A stretch of 64,000 nt of DNA from Galerina marginata (taxonomy: Eukaryota; Basidiomycota; Agaricomycetes; Agaricales; Galerinaceae), in contig JAECYW010000003.1 in NCBI GenBank assembly GCA_023014335.1, positions 744,001-808,000 on the forward strand, written 5' to 3'. The position numbers and the translations under genes are program-made. The notes beneath the pieces are model-generated. The model was not told the origin of the DNA and ran no database searches. It worked only from the letters and a program-made list of their open reading frames with translations. Position 1 is the first letter of the stretch. The number at the start of each line of letters is the position of its first letter. This document shows, one piece after another, positions 34,572 to 47,081 of the stretch.

Positions 34572-36492
34572 CTGAAATTCGAATAATCCCCTGATTTTTG
34601 CCTTAGAAAGGTAACAAGACCCTGAATCCATTACTATCTTAGGGCACTTAATTTCCACGCTACCAATCCTCGTATTAAAGAACGACATCCCCTAAAGGGG
34701 ACTCGTAACAGTCTTCCTATAAATATTGGAACCCGTAGAAGTTGGTCAAAGTATTTGAAACCAGCAACCCAGAATACCATAAGAGATGAACTGGCGTCAG
34801 TGCTCGAGTATATTAAGCTGCCCACTTTTCTTGATCCTGGTTGTCCCACGGGGACGCGACGCGCCCGCCACGAACATGTGATCGTGAACGTGTTGCTTAG
34901 AATAGAATTTCATGATGATGCATTGTCACGGTGGTTCTTACTCTGAACGTTGAACTTTCATCATATCTTCACTCCTGATGGAGTTGTAGATGATCATAGC
35001 TGGTGTCTACGCGCTCGACCAGAGACCAGGTACGTGATGATCACTTAAGTATGCCCCACAAACGATGTTGAACTTTTCTGGACTTTTCTGGCTTCGTTTG
35101 CCCAGTCAGATGGCTACGAGCTTATTTGTTGCCATCCTTTCCTTTGGGCGCTTAACACAGCGAGGCCGATTCCTGTTCGATTGGTGTCAAGGCAAGGAAA
35201 GGTACTGGCCAAGATCAACGCACTGGTGCCTCAAGCCTCGTACTTCAACGCGTCATTTGCGACACGATTGGCAGAGGGACAATGGACTACATTGATGGTA
35301 CTATTCTTACGAAAAGTATCGTGGAAGATGCCTGGTTTGATCATCTGAAGGTTGATAACTGGGAACGTTGGTTTGTCATTCCGCCCATTACACTTATTTC
35401 CTTGCAATCTGACTTTTCAAATTCGTGCTCTAGTCTCCAACCTGCCTCGACTCCTCTCGTTCACGGGCATATTTTCCTCCTGAAGTCCTCCCTCTCCGTC
35501 CAGGTAATGGCTCTTTCTATTCCTCGTTTCCATTACTCCGGAACCTCACGAGTGTTTTCCAGGAAAGTCTTCGCCGTCCAAGGCCAGTACAGCACCCTTT
35601 GCAGCACCTGACACCCTTTCTTATCAGGTACCCTATAGTGGAACGACTCGATCTGGACCTATCGTTCGCATGACTGGTGCCTGACATAGACTGGTTTCGT
35701 CATATATTTGTACGGCTGTGCGTATACCCAACAAGCCGAAATTCGCCGTCGTCCCTTACCCACTTTGATTCCATCCATCGGGCATTAAAATGTTTCGGAG
35801 AGATGGTGGTTGGTATCTCTATGGTCGAAAACGTTCCGTTATTGTTTCCACCCGAGTGTCACGATTCACTGTTGTTCTATGCAATTCGTTGCGCATAGCT
35901 CTTTAAATCGCTCAACCTTCCACGACGTCGCTTCTGGTGGTGATTCGCTGCCCCATTGACGGCAATCTATCTATCTCTCGCCTAGTCCGTTTTTTTGTTC
36001 TTCTGGCACCATCCTAACCATCGTTCTTTGCTAGTCGCCTTTCCGGCCAAAGGGCCACCGTACTCCACAGAAGTGCTGTACGTTGTTTACCCAGCCTTGT
36101 AGCGACGTCGCCACGAAGAACTCGCATCGCTTTTTGAGCAACAGCTTTTATCAAGACAGATGTCATAGACCTAAACTCTTAATTAAATCGTTTGCAGATC
36201 CAATCCGCACTACCGTCGAATTGGCAGAAGGGCAATGAAGGCTGTGTTACTTATTCTATCGCGTTGGAGATATGGTGGAGAAGCTATCTCGCACAGCACC
36301 TGGCGCCGGATAAGCATTTAACCTTGAACAACACGGTATGTTTCATTGTTCCATGCTCCGATCCATCATGGTTAAGTTATATATAGCGGCTCACTCAAGC
36401 TTTCGATGCCAATAGACCGGGAGGTTTCAGGGCGGCTGTTATATTCTCAACCAGTAATAAACAACACGAACCGCCGTCCCTATTCGCAATTC
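34572..36492. other. intergenic, no supported gene
   Basis: About 1.9 kb between the transposon and DUF6533 copy D. It contains pyrimidine-rich segments (35390-35640 and 35920-36020) and small unrelated open frames. Nothing is recognised. Confidence 0.55.
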
Positions 36493-38090
36493 ATGTCGGA
36501 CTTAGCGTCTTCGAACTTCCTACTCAGCTTTTATCATGCAACCCAGATAACACGGTTCTGTCAACGTGAGTCGCTCACTTTCATTAGCCCTCGGTCGTTC
36601 CTAATTTCTTGTTATACTTTGGCAGTGGCCGCGGGAAGTATTATTATTTTTGATCATAGTGCGCGACATTTTCCTTGCTGTCCGATTATATCCTAAAGCT
36701 GGCCTTCAAATGCTAGTGATAACATTCGATGACGAGGTGGGTAGTTAGCCGTGATCTTTATGCACTCCAGAGTTGTTGAAGGGCTTGGACAGATCAGCTT
36801 GGTTTGGGTAAGCTTTCGTGCTAAACTCGTTCTCTTGTTCACCGAATTAAGGCTACCCTGCGTTAGATGAGCTCGTGGTCCTTAGGGAAAGCTATTTTTC
36901 TGATAGTAAGTTATTTCATGAGACCTCCGTCCTTTAAACTTGACTATCCGTCAGAGTCGCTATTACATGCTGGGAGCGATGTTGTAAGTGGCTAATGTTC
37001 GGCGGATACAAAGCCTAACCATTTCCAGGTTCAATCATTATAGTGAGTCTAGTTTCGTGTACCTGAATGCTTTTAACACCACTTCAGCATTTTTCAATCC
37101 GGCGCTCACTGATTCGGTATGAAATTGATTATATTTTCACTGAACATACGGCGCTTAAACGCAGTTCATGAATAGTTGTACGTGTATATGCCTTTACTCA
37201 TAGACTTATGTCACCCTGTTCCTCTTTCCGTAGTTGTGAGTGTCCCTCCTGGATTCTTACTTCGACTGATCAATTCCGGTAAAGGCCACCGCTTCATTCA
37301 GTGGCAGGGATGGACAGGTATACTCGTCTGTATGATGTCGCAAAGTAAGGTTTTTCCTTCTATGACGATAACTAACACTCATCCTTGGTACAGCCATCTT
37401 GCAGATGCGTATTTACGCGATTTACCTACTGAGTAGAAGGATTTTAGCGCTGATGCTGTTATGCTTCTTGGCTTCATCTGCTACTTCCGCTTGGGTCCTC
37501 GGGCGGACATTGTCGTCCTTCACTGGTGCACAGAATTTGCCTTTCGCTTTTGAAGTGGAAATCTAACCCAGGATGTAGCCTTCGCCTTGCCAGTTCCAGG
37601 AGGTAAATTCTGCACACTTGGGGTCCTGACGCCCCATTTCTTTACATTTTGGATCCCGATGCTTTCCTTTGAGTGCATCCTCTGCTCTCTGGCTCTCGTT
37701 AGAGGACTCCGGATATTTAAATCTACTGGTTCATTCTCGGTTTACGAAAATGGGTTCCAGCTTTTGGAAATACTATTACGAGACTCTGTTCTCTATTTTA
37801 TTGCGTGAGCTCTCTGACTCTTCCAGGTTCTGCTGTTGACTAACCCCTACTCATAGAATTGGGGCCACATACTTCACTTGTATGATGTTCTGGGTTTTGG
37901 CTCCGGTTAGCTTTTTTCCCATTTCCGAAATCGTGTCTGTTATACTTAACATGCCCATTTTTAGCCTGCATTCTGGCAGATCCCAGTGGGATTCTCCGGC
38001 GTCTTCCCATCGGTGCTGGCAAATAGAATGGTTCTGAATATTAGGAAGGCTAATGCACGAGACTTAGTATTGGAAGACACTCGGGTTTGA
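36493..38090 (+). CDS. DUF6533-family membrane protein (copy D)
   Basis: Mirror-side copy. The start at 36493 gives MSDLASSNFLLSFYHA and QITRFCQ. Exon 2 is VAAGSIIIFDH and exon 3 MITFDDE with a GTGGGT donor. Further exons are SRYYMLGAM, WQGWTGILVCMMSQ, ILQMRIYAIYLLSRRILALML, HFFTFWIPMLSFECILCS, QLLEILLRDSVLYFIA, IGATYFTCMMFWVLAPV and PAFWQIPVGFSGVFPSVLAN. It ends DLVLEDTRV with the stop at 38088-38090. Apparently intact. Closest to copy B on the minus-strand arm. Unlike copy B it uses GT at the matching intron-1 and intron-3 donors. Confidence 0.78.
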
Positions 38091-38832
38091 AATTGGCTAT
38101 TTATGCGTACTTACCGTGAATGACGAGACTGACGATGTATGTACGTAGATAGGCTGGAAGCGGTGACCTGATCGTCATGCCCAGCAAGTTCTTCACGTGG
38201 AAAATCATATCCTAATGATTTGAATCTAGAGACCAGTACTTAATGACGCTCTGCCGAACTATTTATGTCGTTCGCCCTTCTCGGCGGAAGGGCTATAAGT
38301 AAGGAAGCTAGAAATCTTTTGTTGAAGAGCTTAGGGAAGTCGACTAGATGTGGTCGTTTTCGAGCTCAGCATTTTCTGCTAGAACTTGGCAGTAGCTTTG
38401 TCCCAATGCCAATGTAGAAACCTTGTCCAGAGGAGGTCGCAGCGGAGAGTTGCGAAGGATTTATCTACTGGCTATCGCGGCTAGCATGCATTGCCCATCC
38501 GACGGGCTCGGTTGGATTCCCCTCAACCTTATCCGGGTTCATCGGTGGGTTCCATTTTTCTCTTCTGAGATCGCGTCACACAATCTTACACAAAATAGGA
38601 ACCAGGAATAGAAATACTCATGAACTCCGAGACGACGACTAGCGAATTGCGGCAAGGAACGGGCAAGTCCTTAAATAGAACAGTACTTGGAAAAGCCAGG
38701 GAGGTATCATGAAAATCCGGTGCATATCAATGACATCTCAGTGCAACTCCCGAGCGCCACCGAGTCGGTCCAAGTGTTTCAATGCCCAAAGTATAAAGCA
38801 AGCTGTTCCCATCCCTTCCGCTCGTAAAACTC
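38091..38832. other. intergenic between DUF6533 copies D and E
   Basis: About 740 bases. No supported gene. Confidence 0.6.
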
Positions 38833-40495
38833 ATGTCGGACCTCTCCTCTCTTCTGAACGCTCAACTGGAACTATTTCGCGATATTCAGATAACCCGATA
38901 CTCTCAGTGTGAGCGATTTTATTCTCGTAGATGCCCTTCTATGGAGATCTTTATAGCTGAGCACAACGTCGTAGTGGCAGCAGGAAGTATCATCGTTTTT
39001 GATCACCGTGAGCAGAAATTCTCTGCATTGCCAGATATCATCTTAACTGCGCAAACTAGTGCTAACGTTTGACGACGAGGTAAGCCAAAGAGTCATCCAC
39101 AGTACTCCGTTTCAGGTGTGCAAGGCCTAATTTTAATCCAAAAAAGGTGAATTTAATATGGGCCGGGCCATGGTCATTGGCGAAGGCCCTTTTCCTAACG
39201 GTTAGCATGATTATATTCTCTGTTCTGGCAAAATTCACTCTGCCAATCATTTTCCAGAGTCGGTACTATGTCTTGGCAGCCATGATGTAAGCCGGTCCAA
39301 GCGGAATTTAAGCGCCCAGCTGATTGGCGTCATCTAGATTCAATAACTATGGCAAGTATTGTTAACTGCATTACTCAGCTATATTAAGTTCACAAGCAGC
39401 ATTTTTCTCCCCGGCCATCACGGATTCAGTCAGTTCATTATTAAAATATCACTGAAACTGCACGCTGATACTCCCACATCAGTTGTACGTCCATGCTAGC
39501 AGCAGGGTAGTGGCATTGGCATTAATTCTGCTTGCGACCCATCACAATTACTTCTAAGCTGTTTGAAACCTTCCTGTCCTCTCAGTGGTAATCTAATCTT
39601 TTGGCCAGGTCATAATTTCCTCCAATGGCAGGGGTGGACTGCTTTGTTAGTCAGTACCATGGCGCAAGGTTGGATCTTCGGCTACCTAATACAGCTCTTA
39701 CGGGGAACTGATTCATGAAACAGGAATCTTGCAAATCCGAATCTACGCCATTTACCTGCTAAGTAAGAAAGTTTTAGCACTCATTCTTCCATGTTTCATC
39801 ATTTCGTCGGCAATTTCTGCATGGGTGATGGGTAGAGAACTAGCTTCCTTCAGAGGTACTTATGACACAAAGATCCAATTCACAGTGGGTATTTGACGTT
39901 TGACGCGGAACACAGCATTGGCAATACCTGTACCTGGCGGGCGATTTTGCATGCCCCAACTTTTGGTACCGCAGTTCTACCTATATTGGATTCCGATCCT
40001 GTGTTTTGAGTGCCTTTTGTGTTCCTTAACACTTCTCAGAGGGTTTTATGTCTTCAAATCCTTAGGTTCACGCTCGTTTTACCAAAATGGACGACAATTG
40101 ATGGATGTTCTTCTACGAGACTCCTCTACTTCCTAGCGTGCGCCACGTGGTTTACACCTGATTGCGGCATCGACTAATTCGCATTATTGTTAGGATTGCC
40201 GCCACGTACTTTACCTGTATGATGTTTTGGGTGTTGGCCCCCGTTAGTTCGCCGATTCTTATTTACCAACTTACAAAGCTAATATCCCTATTCATAGCCC
40301 CGTTTTTTGGAAGTTCCCTTAGGATTTTCAATCACGTTCCCATGTGTCCTTGCGAATCGACTTGTTCTTAACATTCGAGGCGTTCGGCGGGTAGCCGTGC
40401 ATCAAGAGACAGAATTCACAACTCTAGATCCCAGCACTATTCCATCCTATAATCACCATTTTTCGAGAGATACTCGCTCTTATCTTTCTGATTAA
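38833..40495 (+). pseudogene. DUF6533-family membrane protein (copy E), probable frameshift
   Basis: The start at 38833 gives MSDLSSLLNAQLELFRDIQ and ITRYSQ. Exon 2 is VAAGSIIVFDH and exon 3 LLTFDDE. Then come RYYVLAAM, ILQIRIYAIYLLSKKVLALIL and FYLYWIPILCFECLLCS. At the conserved RDSVLYFLA position the sequence reads GACTCCTCTACTTCC, four bases shorter than copies A and D, so the frame runs into TAG at 40134-40136. Downstream of that point the remaining exons (RIAATYFTCMMFWVLAPV, VPLGFSITFPCVLANRLVLN, tail to SYLSD, stop at 40495) are intact in the other frame. No GT donor that would bypass the lesion is obvious. It is probably a young pseudogene, unless the gap is a sequencing error. Closest to copy A. 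Confidence 0.65.
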
Positions 40496-40977
40496 AGTCC
40501 CTTCTTTCATATTTTTCACCTACTCGTATTTACCCATTCACGTATTAGCCCGTCGTATACGCCAAAATCGTTCTCTTGAATTAATAACTCGCAGTTGCTA
40601 ATATTCCCTTTCTGATACATTGGATTTCTTGTAATTACTAGTAATCGTAGTCGGTGTGTCAAAGAATATGTCTTAGTACATCTCACTTCCATTTGCCTAT
40701 ACAGAAGACCTTGGTCTATTTTGCCCAGTGTTTGAGGCTTGGGTGACTTCGTTTCTACATTGACCGTCAATCTAGTTTTTGGTTCTATTGAGGGACCATG
40801 CATTCAAACAACCTATGTATGTTAAAGACTTGAAGTTGGGTGTTCTGTACCAATTGTGTCTACACATTATTTCACGACAAATCAAGCCATGGCCTCAAGA
40901 AACGTATCTGAATCGATATCAGTCATCCTCCTGTGACGGTTCGAAATTCGATATTCATCTCGTGCCGTCGAAGGTCG
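40496..40977. other. intergenic, convergent genes
   Basis: About 480 bases between copy E and the MFS transporter stop. Nothing supported. Confidence 0.6.
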
Positions 40978-43342
40978 TTACAACGACGCTTTCCCCCGTG
41001 ACTCGTATGGAAGTGCGAGGGCAATCATGCCAGCCAGCAAGAAAATAGAGCCAGCAATGAATATCGGTACCGATGTTGTGAGGTCGGCGTAAAGGGCAAT
41101 TATAGGGGCCTGGTGAAGAAGCGAATAAATAGAGTAATTTGGTATTGTATCTGTAAAGGAAAGAAGGAAAGCCAACTCACCATTACACCAAAAATTCTGT
41201 TAGCAGTAGCGGTTATCGCGTTTCCAGTCCCGCGATCTTTGGTAGGGAAAAGCTCAGGCGTTATGGCATAGAGAACGCCATACATGACATTGCTGGTGAA
41301 GCTGTAAGCGCAGTTCCATCCAAGCAAGGCGTCAGAAGTACGAGCGGTGGTTGAGGCGAGGATGAAGATCCCCGTCAATACTTGGTGAGATGAATTCGAA
41401 ACGTCATAAGCATTAAGGGTGACTGAGGTGATTCGAATGCTCACGAGTAGAGATAGATAATGTTCCTCGTCGTCCGAGAATCGGCATTTCGACCATATAT
41501 CCGGCCAGAAGTGCGCCTGGAACGCCTATGACACTCAGGATAACTTGCTAATTTCAAGTTCAGGCCGTCAGTCTCGTACTGGCGGACGAAATTTTGCCTA
41601 TAAGAGGACTTACATTTCTATATGTGATGTACACGGATCCATCACCGAAATCGGCGCCACGGGTCGCAAGGCTGGTAGTCAAACCCTCAGTTTGTGCATT
41701 AGAAGTGAGAGCTACTAGTTTGCTTACTAGAAAGTGACAAAGGCATTATACCTGAAAGAGTGGGTTGAATATTTCATCGACTTGTGAACTGAAAGGCTAA
41801 AAACTTACAAAGGAAAAGCGAGGCCAATAAGAGCTGCAAATAATTTCGGAAGGCGTCAACAAGAAACGGTATGGAATAATGCGATTATCAACTTACCCCA
41901 CAGGACGATAAGCAAGCTGGTTGAATAGGCAAGCTTCCTCGTCGCGAACAGTGGCTTCACGTGGTTGGCGTCGAACACCGACAGCTTCCTCTGAATTACT
42001 TCCTTCGCGTTAGTTCCACTTTCATTAGTGTCTCTTTTTTCATCCTTCCCGTTTCCTCGGTCACCTGAGCTGCCGCCGACATATTCTCCCAAACGCGACA
42101 GGTCCTCTGCAGATAATGTTGAGGTGACGCCATTATGGGCCGCAACCCTTTGGACCACCTCCACAGCATCCTCGTCACGTCCTTTCCCCATCAGATACTT
42201 CGGACTTTCGTACAAGGTGAATACGAAAAAGCGGATGGCCCAAAGGACGAGCATGAGGCCGCCCATGGCGAATAGGAAATAGCGCCAGCCTTGATTCGAC
42301 GATCGGGGGCAGGCCGTGTTCGTCTTTGTGGTTTGACAAGTGAAATTGCCAATGAGAGGCCAAGCGATCTGACACGCTTAAGTTAGAAAACGAGCGAAAA
42401 AAAAATAAAACAAGGGTGAAAACGTACCAAACTTGCAAATAGCTGCCCGAAAGCCCACCAGATCGAAAGAACGGTCAGCAGATATTGGTGTGTTGCTGGG
42501 ACGAACTCTGGGTAATATTTTAATTTTAAATCATTGCAGAATAACGCAAAGCAAAAGCGAACCAAGAAAGATAGCTGAGTCAACGGGAAGATTGCCTCCG
42601 ACCCCGATTGACCATGCACCGGCTAGAGAGCTGAGGGCAATAAAGTTTGGGGAGCCGCCTGCAGCCAGGGCGAAAACCCCAGTGATGAGAAGAGTGAGGT
42701 TGAACGAAATTCTGAGAAACGAAGACATTCATGCTTAGGATGCATTCAGGACGTAGATCCTTGAATTTGACTCACTTGCGCCCCCAAATATCAGCTCCAA
42801 CACCCCAGAAGGCGGCTCCGACAAGAAGACCGACGTTCTGTCCTAGTTTGACGAACGGCCCGTTGAAGTGAAATTCGGCGACTACGGCTGGGAGGATTAA
42901 GCCTGTGACGATCTGAAGGGATGAGAGAGGTGCAGTCAGCTCGGTCGGCAGGTCAATGAAAACAATTTGCCGTGATACTTACTGGCCAGAGGTTATCGCT
43001 GGATGCGGTAATAGCGTATTGGGTAGGTTGGGTTGAAAATTTTCAGGTATTTGCACTCAGAATCCTTTAAACGAAAATCTTACGCGAAATAACCAAAGCC
43101 CGTCACGACAAATAAACCCCTAAGTATATGCTATTTTGAGTCATGTTATTCCAAACGTTGTATAATAACACTTACCACTGGTATCGACCCATCCCAATCT
43201 CCTGCAGAGCATCGTTCAGTACCTGGGCTTTATGGTGGTAGACGGTGTCTCCAGTGTCTATTTCCAACGTGCGGTCTTGGACAGAGAGTTTGTCAGAGCC
43301 TTTTTCGATTTCAATCTCTGGTTGGTCTTTCCCGTCGTTCAT
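40978..43342 (-). CDS. MFS transporter, SV2/SVOP-like
   Basis: Twelve-helix major facilitator of the SV2/SVOP-like group, a plasma-membrane carrier for an unknown small solute. The start at 43342 gives a hydrophilic N-terminus, then KAQVLNDALQEIGMGRYQW, typical of the group. Small exons give LFVVTGFGYFA and DNLWPIVTGLILPAV. Then come LGQNVGLLVGAAFWGVGADI, WGRK, SFNLTLLITGVFALAAGGSP, WSIGVGGNLPVDSAIFLEFV, WWAFGQLFASL, FTLYESPKYLMGKGRDEDAV (before a large cytoplasmic loop), PELFPTKDRGTGNAI and a last exon APIIALYADL to GKASL. At least nine introns. All pieces are in frame where checked. The neighbours do not reveal the substrate. Confidence 0.83.
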
Positions 43343-44955
43343 GCTGAATTTGTAGTTATAACCGAAACTTTGGCTAGCGAAATGATCCTTTCATACACTC
43401 CAGTTGGAACGCTGAGGAGGGAGAAGGAGGGAAACGATCAGATATCATCCAGGCTTAAAAGGCGAGCGATGTTCATACCTTGTGCGTCTCAAGCTACTCG
43501 TGGTATCTGACAATTGTGGTTCGCGATGGCGTCAGCCAGGTAGAAGCACTAGAGAAGAAGCTTTCGAGCCGAAAGCGAAAAGATAACGTCTAACAGGTGC
43601 TATTAATAGCCTTCAGAATAACCTCCCGTCTAAGATGGTAGATTGAAGGACGGCGCCTGGATATGAGATGTAACAGGGAGCTCATTGAAGAAAAGGGTCA
43701 AGAGTACCATGTAGTGTCGTTGCATTTCCTCGACCGGGGGGCCACCTCCTCGCCGAGCTTTAGGGAGTGGCTGGGAGTGGGAAGCTTCTGACTCGGCCGG
43801 TGGATCAAATCCCGATGTTAAGTCGGCTAAATCGTTCGTTGTGAAGGAGGGCTGTTGACGGGGTTGTTTTTCGCATGTTGACCACAGAACGCATCGGAAT
43901 CCAATTTGAACGTTGAGTCATAGAACGACCTTTGACAGGAAAGAACATCTGCCAGGAAGCGGTCCTAATTTCCATATTCTGTGGCAGCTATCTGAGCTGT
44001 GCAACAGATTTTACCGCGAATTTCAAGCTCATCGCGCGGATCGACCACAAGTCGGTCCAGCTGCTCTCCTAGTACCAGACCCTGCAAAAACTCCAGCACT
44101 TTCATAACAGAATAAACTTGGGCAAGGGTGCTGAAAACGCGAAACTTACCAGTACCAATGCTAGCGTTACGCCAAGTAGTAAGTAGGTGGAGCTCCTTAA
44201 GAAACATTCGCACTACTAATTACCGCAACAATGCAGCTCGTGAAGCGCGTCAATAGTGCCAGTCGAATGGTTGACTGACAAGAGAAAAAGCGGAGGTTGT
44301 GGTGGTTTTTGAAGAGAACAAAACGCGGACCGGAAGAAAGCCGGTTCCGAATAATTTAAAAAATTGTTGAGTTTCCGCGATCTCAACAAGCGGCTTTGAT
44401 GCTGAGATCATCAGCAACCGACAGCAAGGCCAACGTGAGCCGTCTTTTAACTCGGCAAGCAGAATGCCAAAACCGCCTTGCGACCTAACCTTGGGATACT
44501 ATTTCAAGTCGAAACATAATTTCCGAGCCCTTTCCGCCATTGCTTGGCTTTTTCGAGGTGCTGGGTCGTTCACCTGCACGCAACCTGCACGCCCTTGCTT
44601 TATTTCACGCATAACGCCGGTTTCAAATGATATCAATAATCATTGGACCTGGGGCGTTTTCTGCCCTGCAGGCGGGTTCCCAGGTGGCGTCTTGATGATG
44701 CAATTCGCTCCTGCGATGGCAGGCTTTCGTATGCCAAGATTCAAGACCTTGTCATAATTGCTTATACCTACACAAACCGCAGACCACAGCTTAGACTAGA
44801 TATTTCCCTTGGGAAATACAAAGCTCTGTACTGGTCGAAGTACAGGCTATTATGTCCAAAAAATTAATGCCCTTCTCCCATTCATCTTGGACCTGTCACC
44901 TCTGACGACCTGTAACAGTCGTTCTACATACGTATTATGGACTATTTCAAAAGCT
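43343..44955. other. intergenic, no supported gene
   Basis: About 1.6 kb. A minus-strand spliced frame near 43965-44210 (MFLKELHLLTTWRNASIG joined to VLEFLQGLVLGEQLDRL) would encode about 67 residues, but lacks family support, so it is not called. Confidence 0.5.
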
Positions 44956-46395
44956 TTAACAAGGGAAAAAGTTACGAATTGTGCACATCAAATCGGAAAT
45001 CGTCGTGCGCACTGTTCCAGGCTCAGTTGGAGCCTCTTCGATCAAGCTCCGTGTTTCACCACTACCACCGGGACCACTAACGTCAGACAGACGAGGAATA
45101 AATTCCCAGTGGGCTTCGAACGCTTTTTCATCGTCTTTGAGGATAATCTGGCCGAAAAATGTATTAGCATCACTGAAAATCAAATCGATGCGAAATGGAG
45201 GGTCACATTGGGACAATATCTGCGGTTGTCTGCCCAGAATTTTGAATCGTTAGGCAACTTTACTCTAAAGAAATTGGCCAGTCTTAGTGTATTCACAATG
45301 ACGAAGGCTATGTGATCTCTTACTTCCACCATAGGCTATCCGCACGCTTAATACCCCACTTGTAGTCACCTTCTTGCCACTCGAGGGCTCGCTCGCCTCT
45401 GCTATCCAATTCCTGGAAGATAGGGAAGTTAAGAGCTATAATGGGAATAATCGATTGGAACCCACCCCAGAGTCACCGATGCAATGGTTGGAGCCGGACT
45501 TCAATGTGAAACGCCCAGATTGATCTACAGTAACGTTGAGCATCTGTACTCATGAGTCAGTGTCGGTTGGCTGGAGTGCATTGCTGAGGAAGCGTTTACT
45601 CACAGCTTCTGCAGGAGGTTCTTTGCCGAATTTCTTTAAAGTCACCAAGGCGCCCTCGCTGGTACGAGCCTTTGGGATAATGTAGTAGCCTGTCTTACGG
45701 TTCTTTACAAAGTAATCGCCTGGGGGAAGAGGCAAAAGACTAATGTTTATGAACTCCCAACGGAGTTCGGAGGTGGTGGCTTCTTCCGAAGGAACTATCT
45801 GTGGTGGTGACGGATAAAATTCAGTGTATAAGAGCAAAGGACGAAATTGTCTTACACGAAGGCCATCGGTAGAGTTGTGAGCCCAGAATTTTGGGACGTC
45901 ACGAATTTTAATGCTGGACCCACATCGTTGAAATTCAGCTAAGCAGGCTTATAAAATGGCATATGTTAGCTTACGTCCATAAACCAGTGCTCGCATTCCG
46001 GATATCCCATATGAAGTCGCCGTCGCTTTTTTGCCACTCTGGATAAGTGACGCCGCCCTTTGGATCCGTTTTCTGACAATAATGCATCATGTACAGACAC
46101 GAATAGGTTCCGATCGATTAAGACGCACCTTAGATTCCACGATGTAGGTACCTTCTTTGGACTTCAACGCATAGAAACCGTTCTCATCCAGAACGACACC
46201 GATTTTCTAGACGTTGCAGAGGATATCAGAGACCGGCATTTATCAACCAAAGACTCCACGTACAATTTCATCTAGAATCTCACCATCGCTTTCCTTCATG
46301 ACGACCCTGTTGTCCCGGTTTTTTTCGTCGCGCTGACGAACATAGGCGGCAGTCGACCGATTTTTAATCAAGTAGATCCCTGGGCTGAGTGACAT
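44956..46395 (-). CDS. two-domain beta-trefoil-like protein (fusion of two units)
   Basis: The start at 46395 gives MSLSPGIYLIKNRSTAAYV. Domain 1 follows through KIGVVLDENGFYALKSKEG, EWQKSDGDFIWDIRNASTGL and IKIRDVPKFWAHN to LRWEFINI. The same exon then starts a second unit, LPPGDYFVKNRKTGYYIIPK, which repeats the pattern: MLNVTVDQSGRFTLKSGSN, EWQEGDYKWGIKRADSLWW, VKLPNDSKFWADN and AHWEFIPRLSDV. A tail of about 40 residues ends at 44956. About 300 residues. Each unit matches the single-domain gene at 49889-50561. Size and the G-x-Y-x-I-x-N start with a W-x-F end suggest a small fungal beta-trefoil such as a protease inhibitor or lectin, but this is a guess. Confidence 0.6.
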
Positions 46396-46493
46396 TGTAA
46401 ATCGTGAAATCGTGTCGAGGTTAGGATGAGTGATGTTGTGAATACTGAGCCCATATAGCCCAATCATTGTGACACCTGTCAGACTATACACTA

Positions 46494-46911
46494 TTATTGG
46501 GAGAGTGGAGTGTAAGTCAAGGTGACATTACAATACCCAATGAAATCTCCGATCTCGTACGGCCCTTTGCTTGAAATGTAGATCTGTACCTGCTGAATCC
46601 TTCGAATGGGCCGTTGAATAGGGTAAATGGTTCCTGATCCAATCTCTGAAGGTGTAACATTCAATGCTGATGGTTTGCATTTGTAGGAAGTCACTCACAC
46701 ATTCTAGCTGTTCCCGAGCAACCTTTTCCAATTGGCCGCAAGAATTCCGTACTGCGACGTGGAAAACTGATTTGACTTGTAAGACTGAGTCGGAGCCTTC
46801 TCCGAGACTATCCAGGACAAGTTTGGACAGAGAGCCGAGAGCGAACCAGCGACGGTGATACAGTCGATAATGCTTCGCATTTACTGGATCATACGTTCTG
46901 GGGTGTGACAT
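46494..46911 (-). CDS. hypothetical small protein, 5' end uncertain
   Basis: An ATG at 46911 opens SHPRTYDPVNAKHY and RWFALGSLSKLVLDSLGEGS, then SVFHVAVRNSCGQLEKVARE. A phase-0 intron (GTGAGT donor after EQLEC, acceptor near 46585) joins VQIYISSKGPYEIGDFIG and a stop at 46494. I do not recognise the family. A different minus-strand frame is open upstream from about 47100 (LWINFIRNLIIGPC, GHHIYDDAGAQLLERQN) and could be an earlier exon. If so the gene would overlap the 5' end of the F-box gene. The model is weak. Confidence 0.33.
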
Positions 46912-47081
46912 TCGGACCACAAGTTTTGTCGCTCAAGTAACTGAGCTCCAGCGTCATCATAAATATGATGACCCTTTTTGAGTGCGACACCGACACGGCG
47001 CGATACGGTCAAACGACACGGGCCGATAATCAGATTACGTATGAAATTGATCCAAAGATCGATTGACTTTTCAGGTCTTCC

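Noticed and set aside
43965..44213. Small minus-strand frame, possibly spliced to about 67 residues
   Set aside because: No signal peptide, domain or conserved pattern; too short to support alone.
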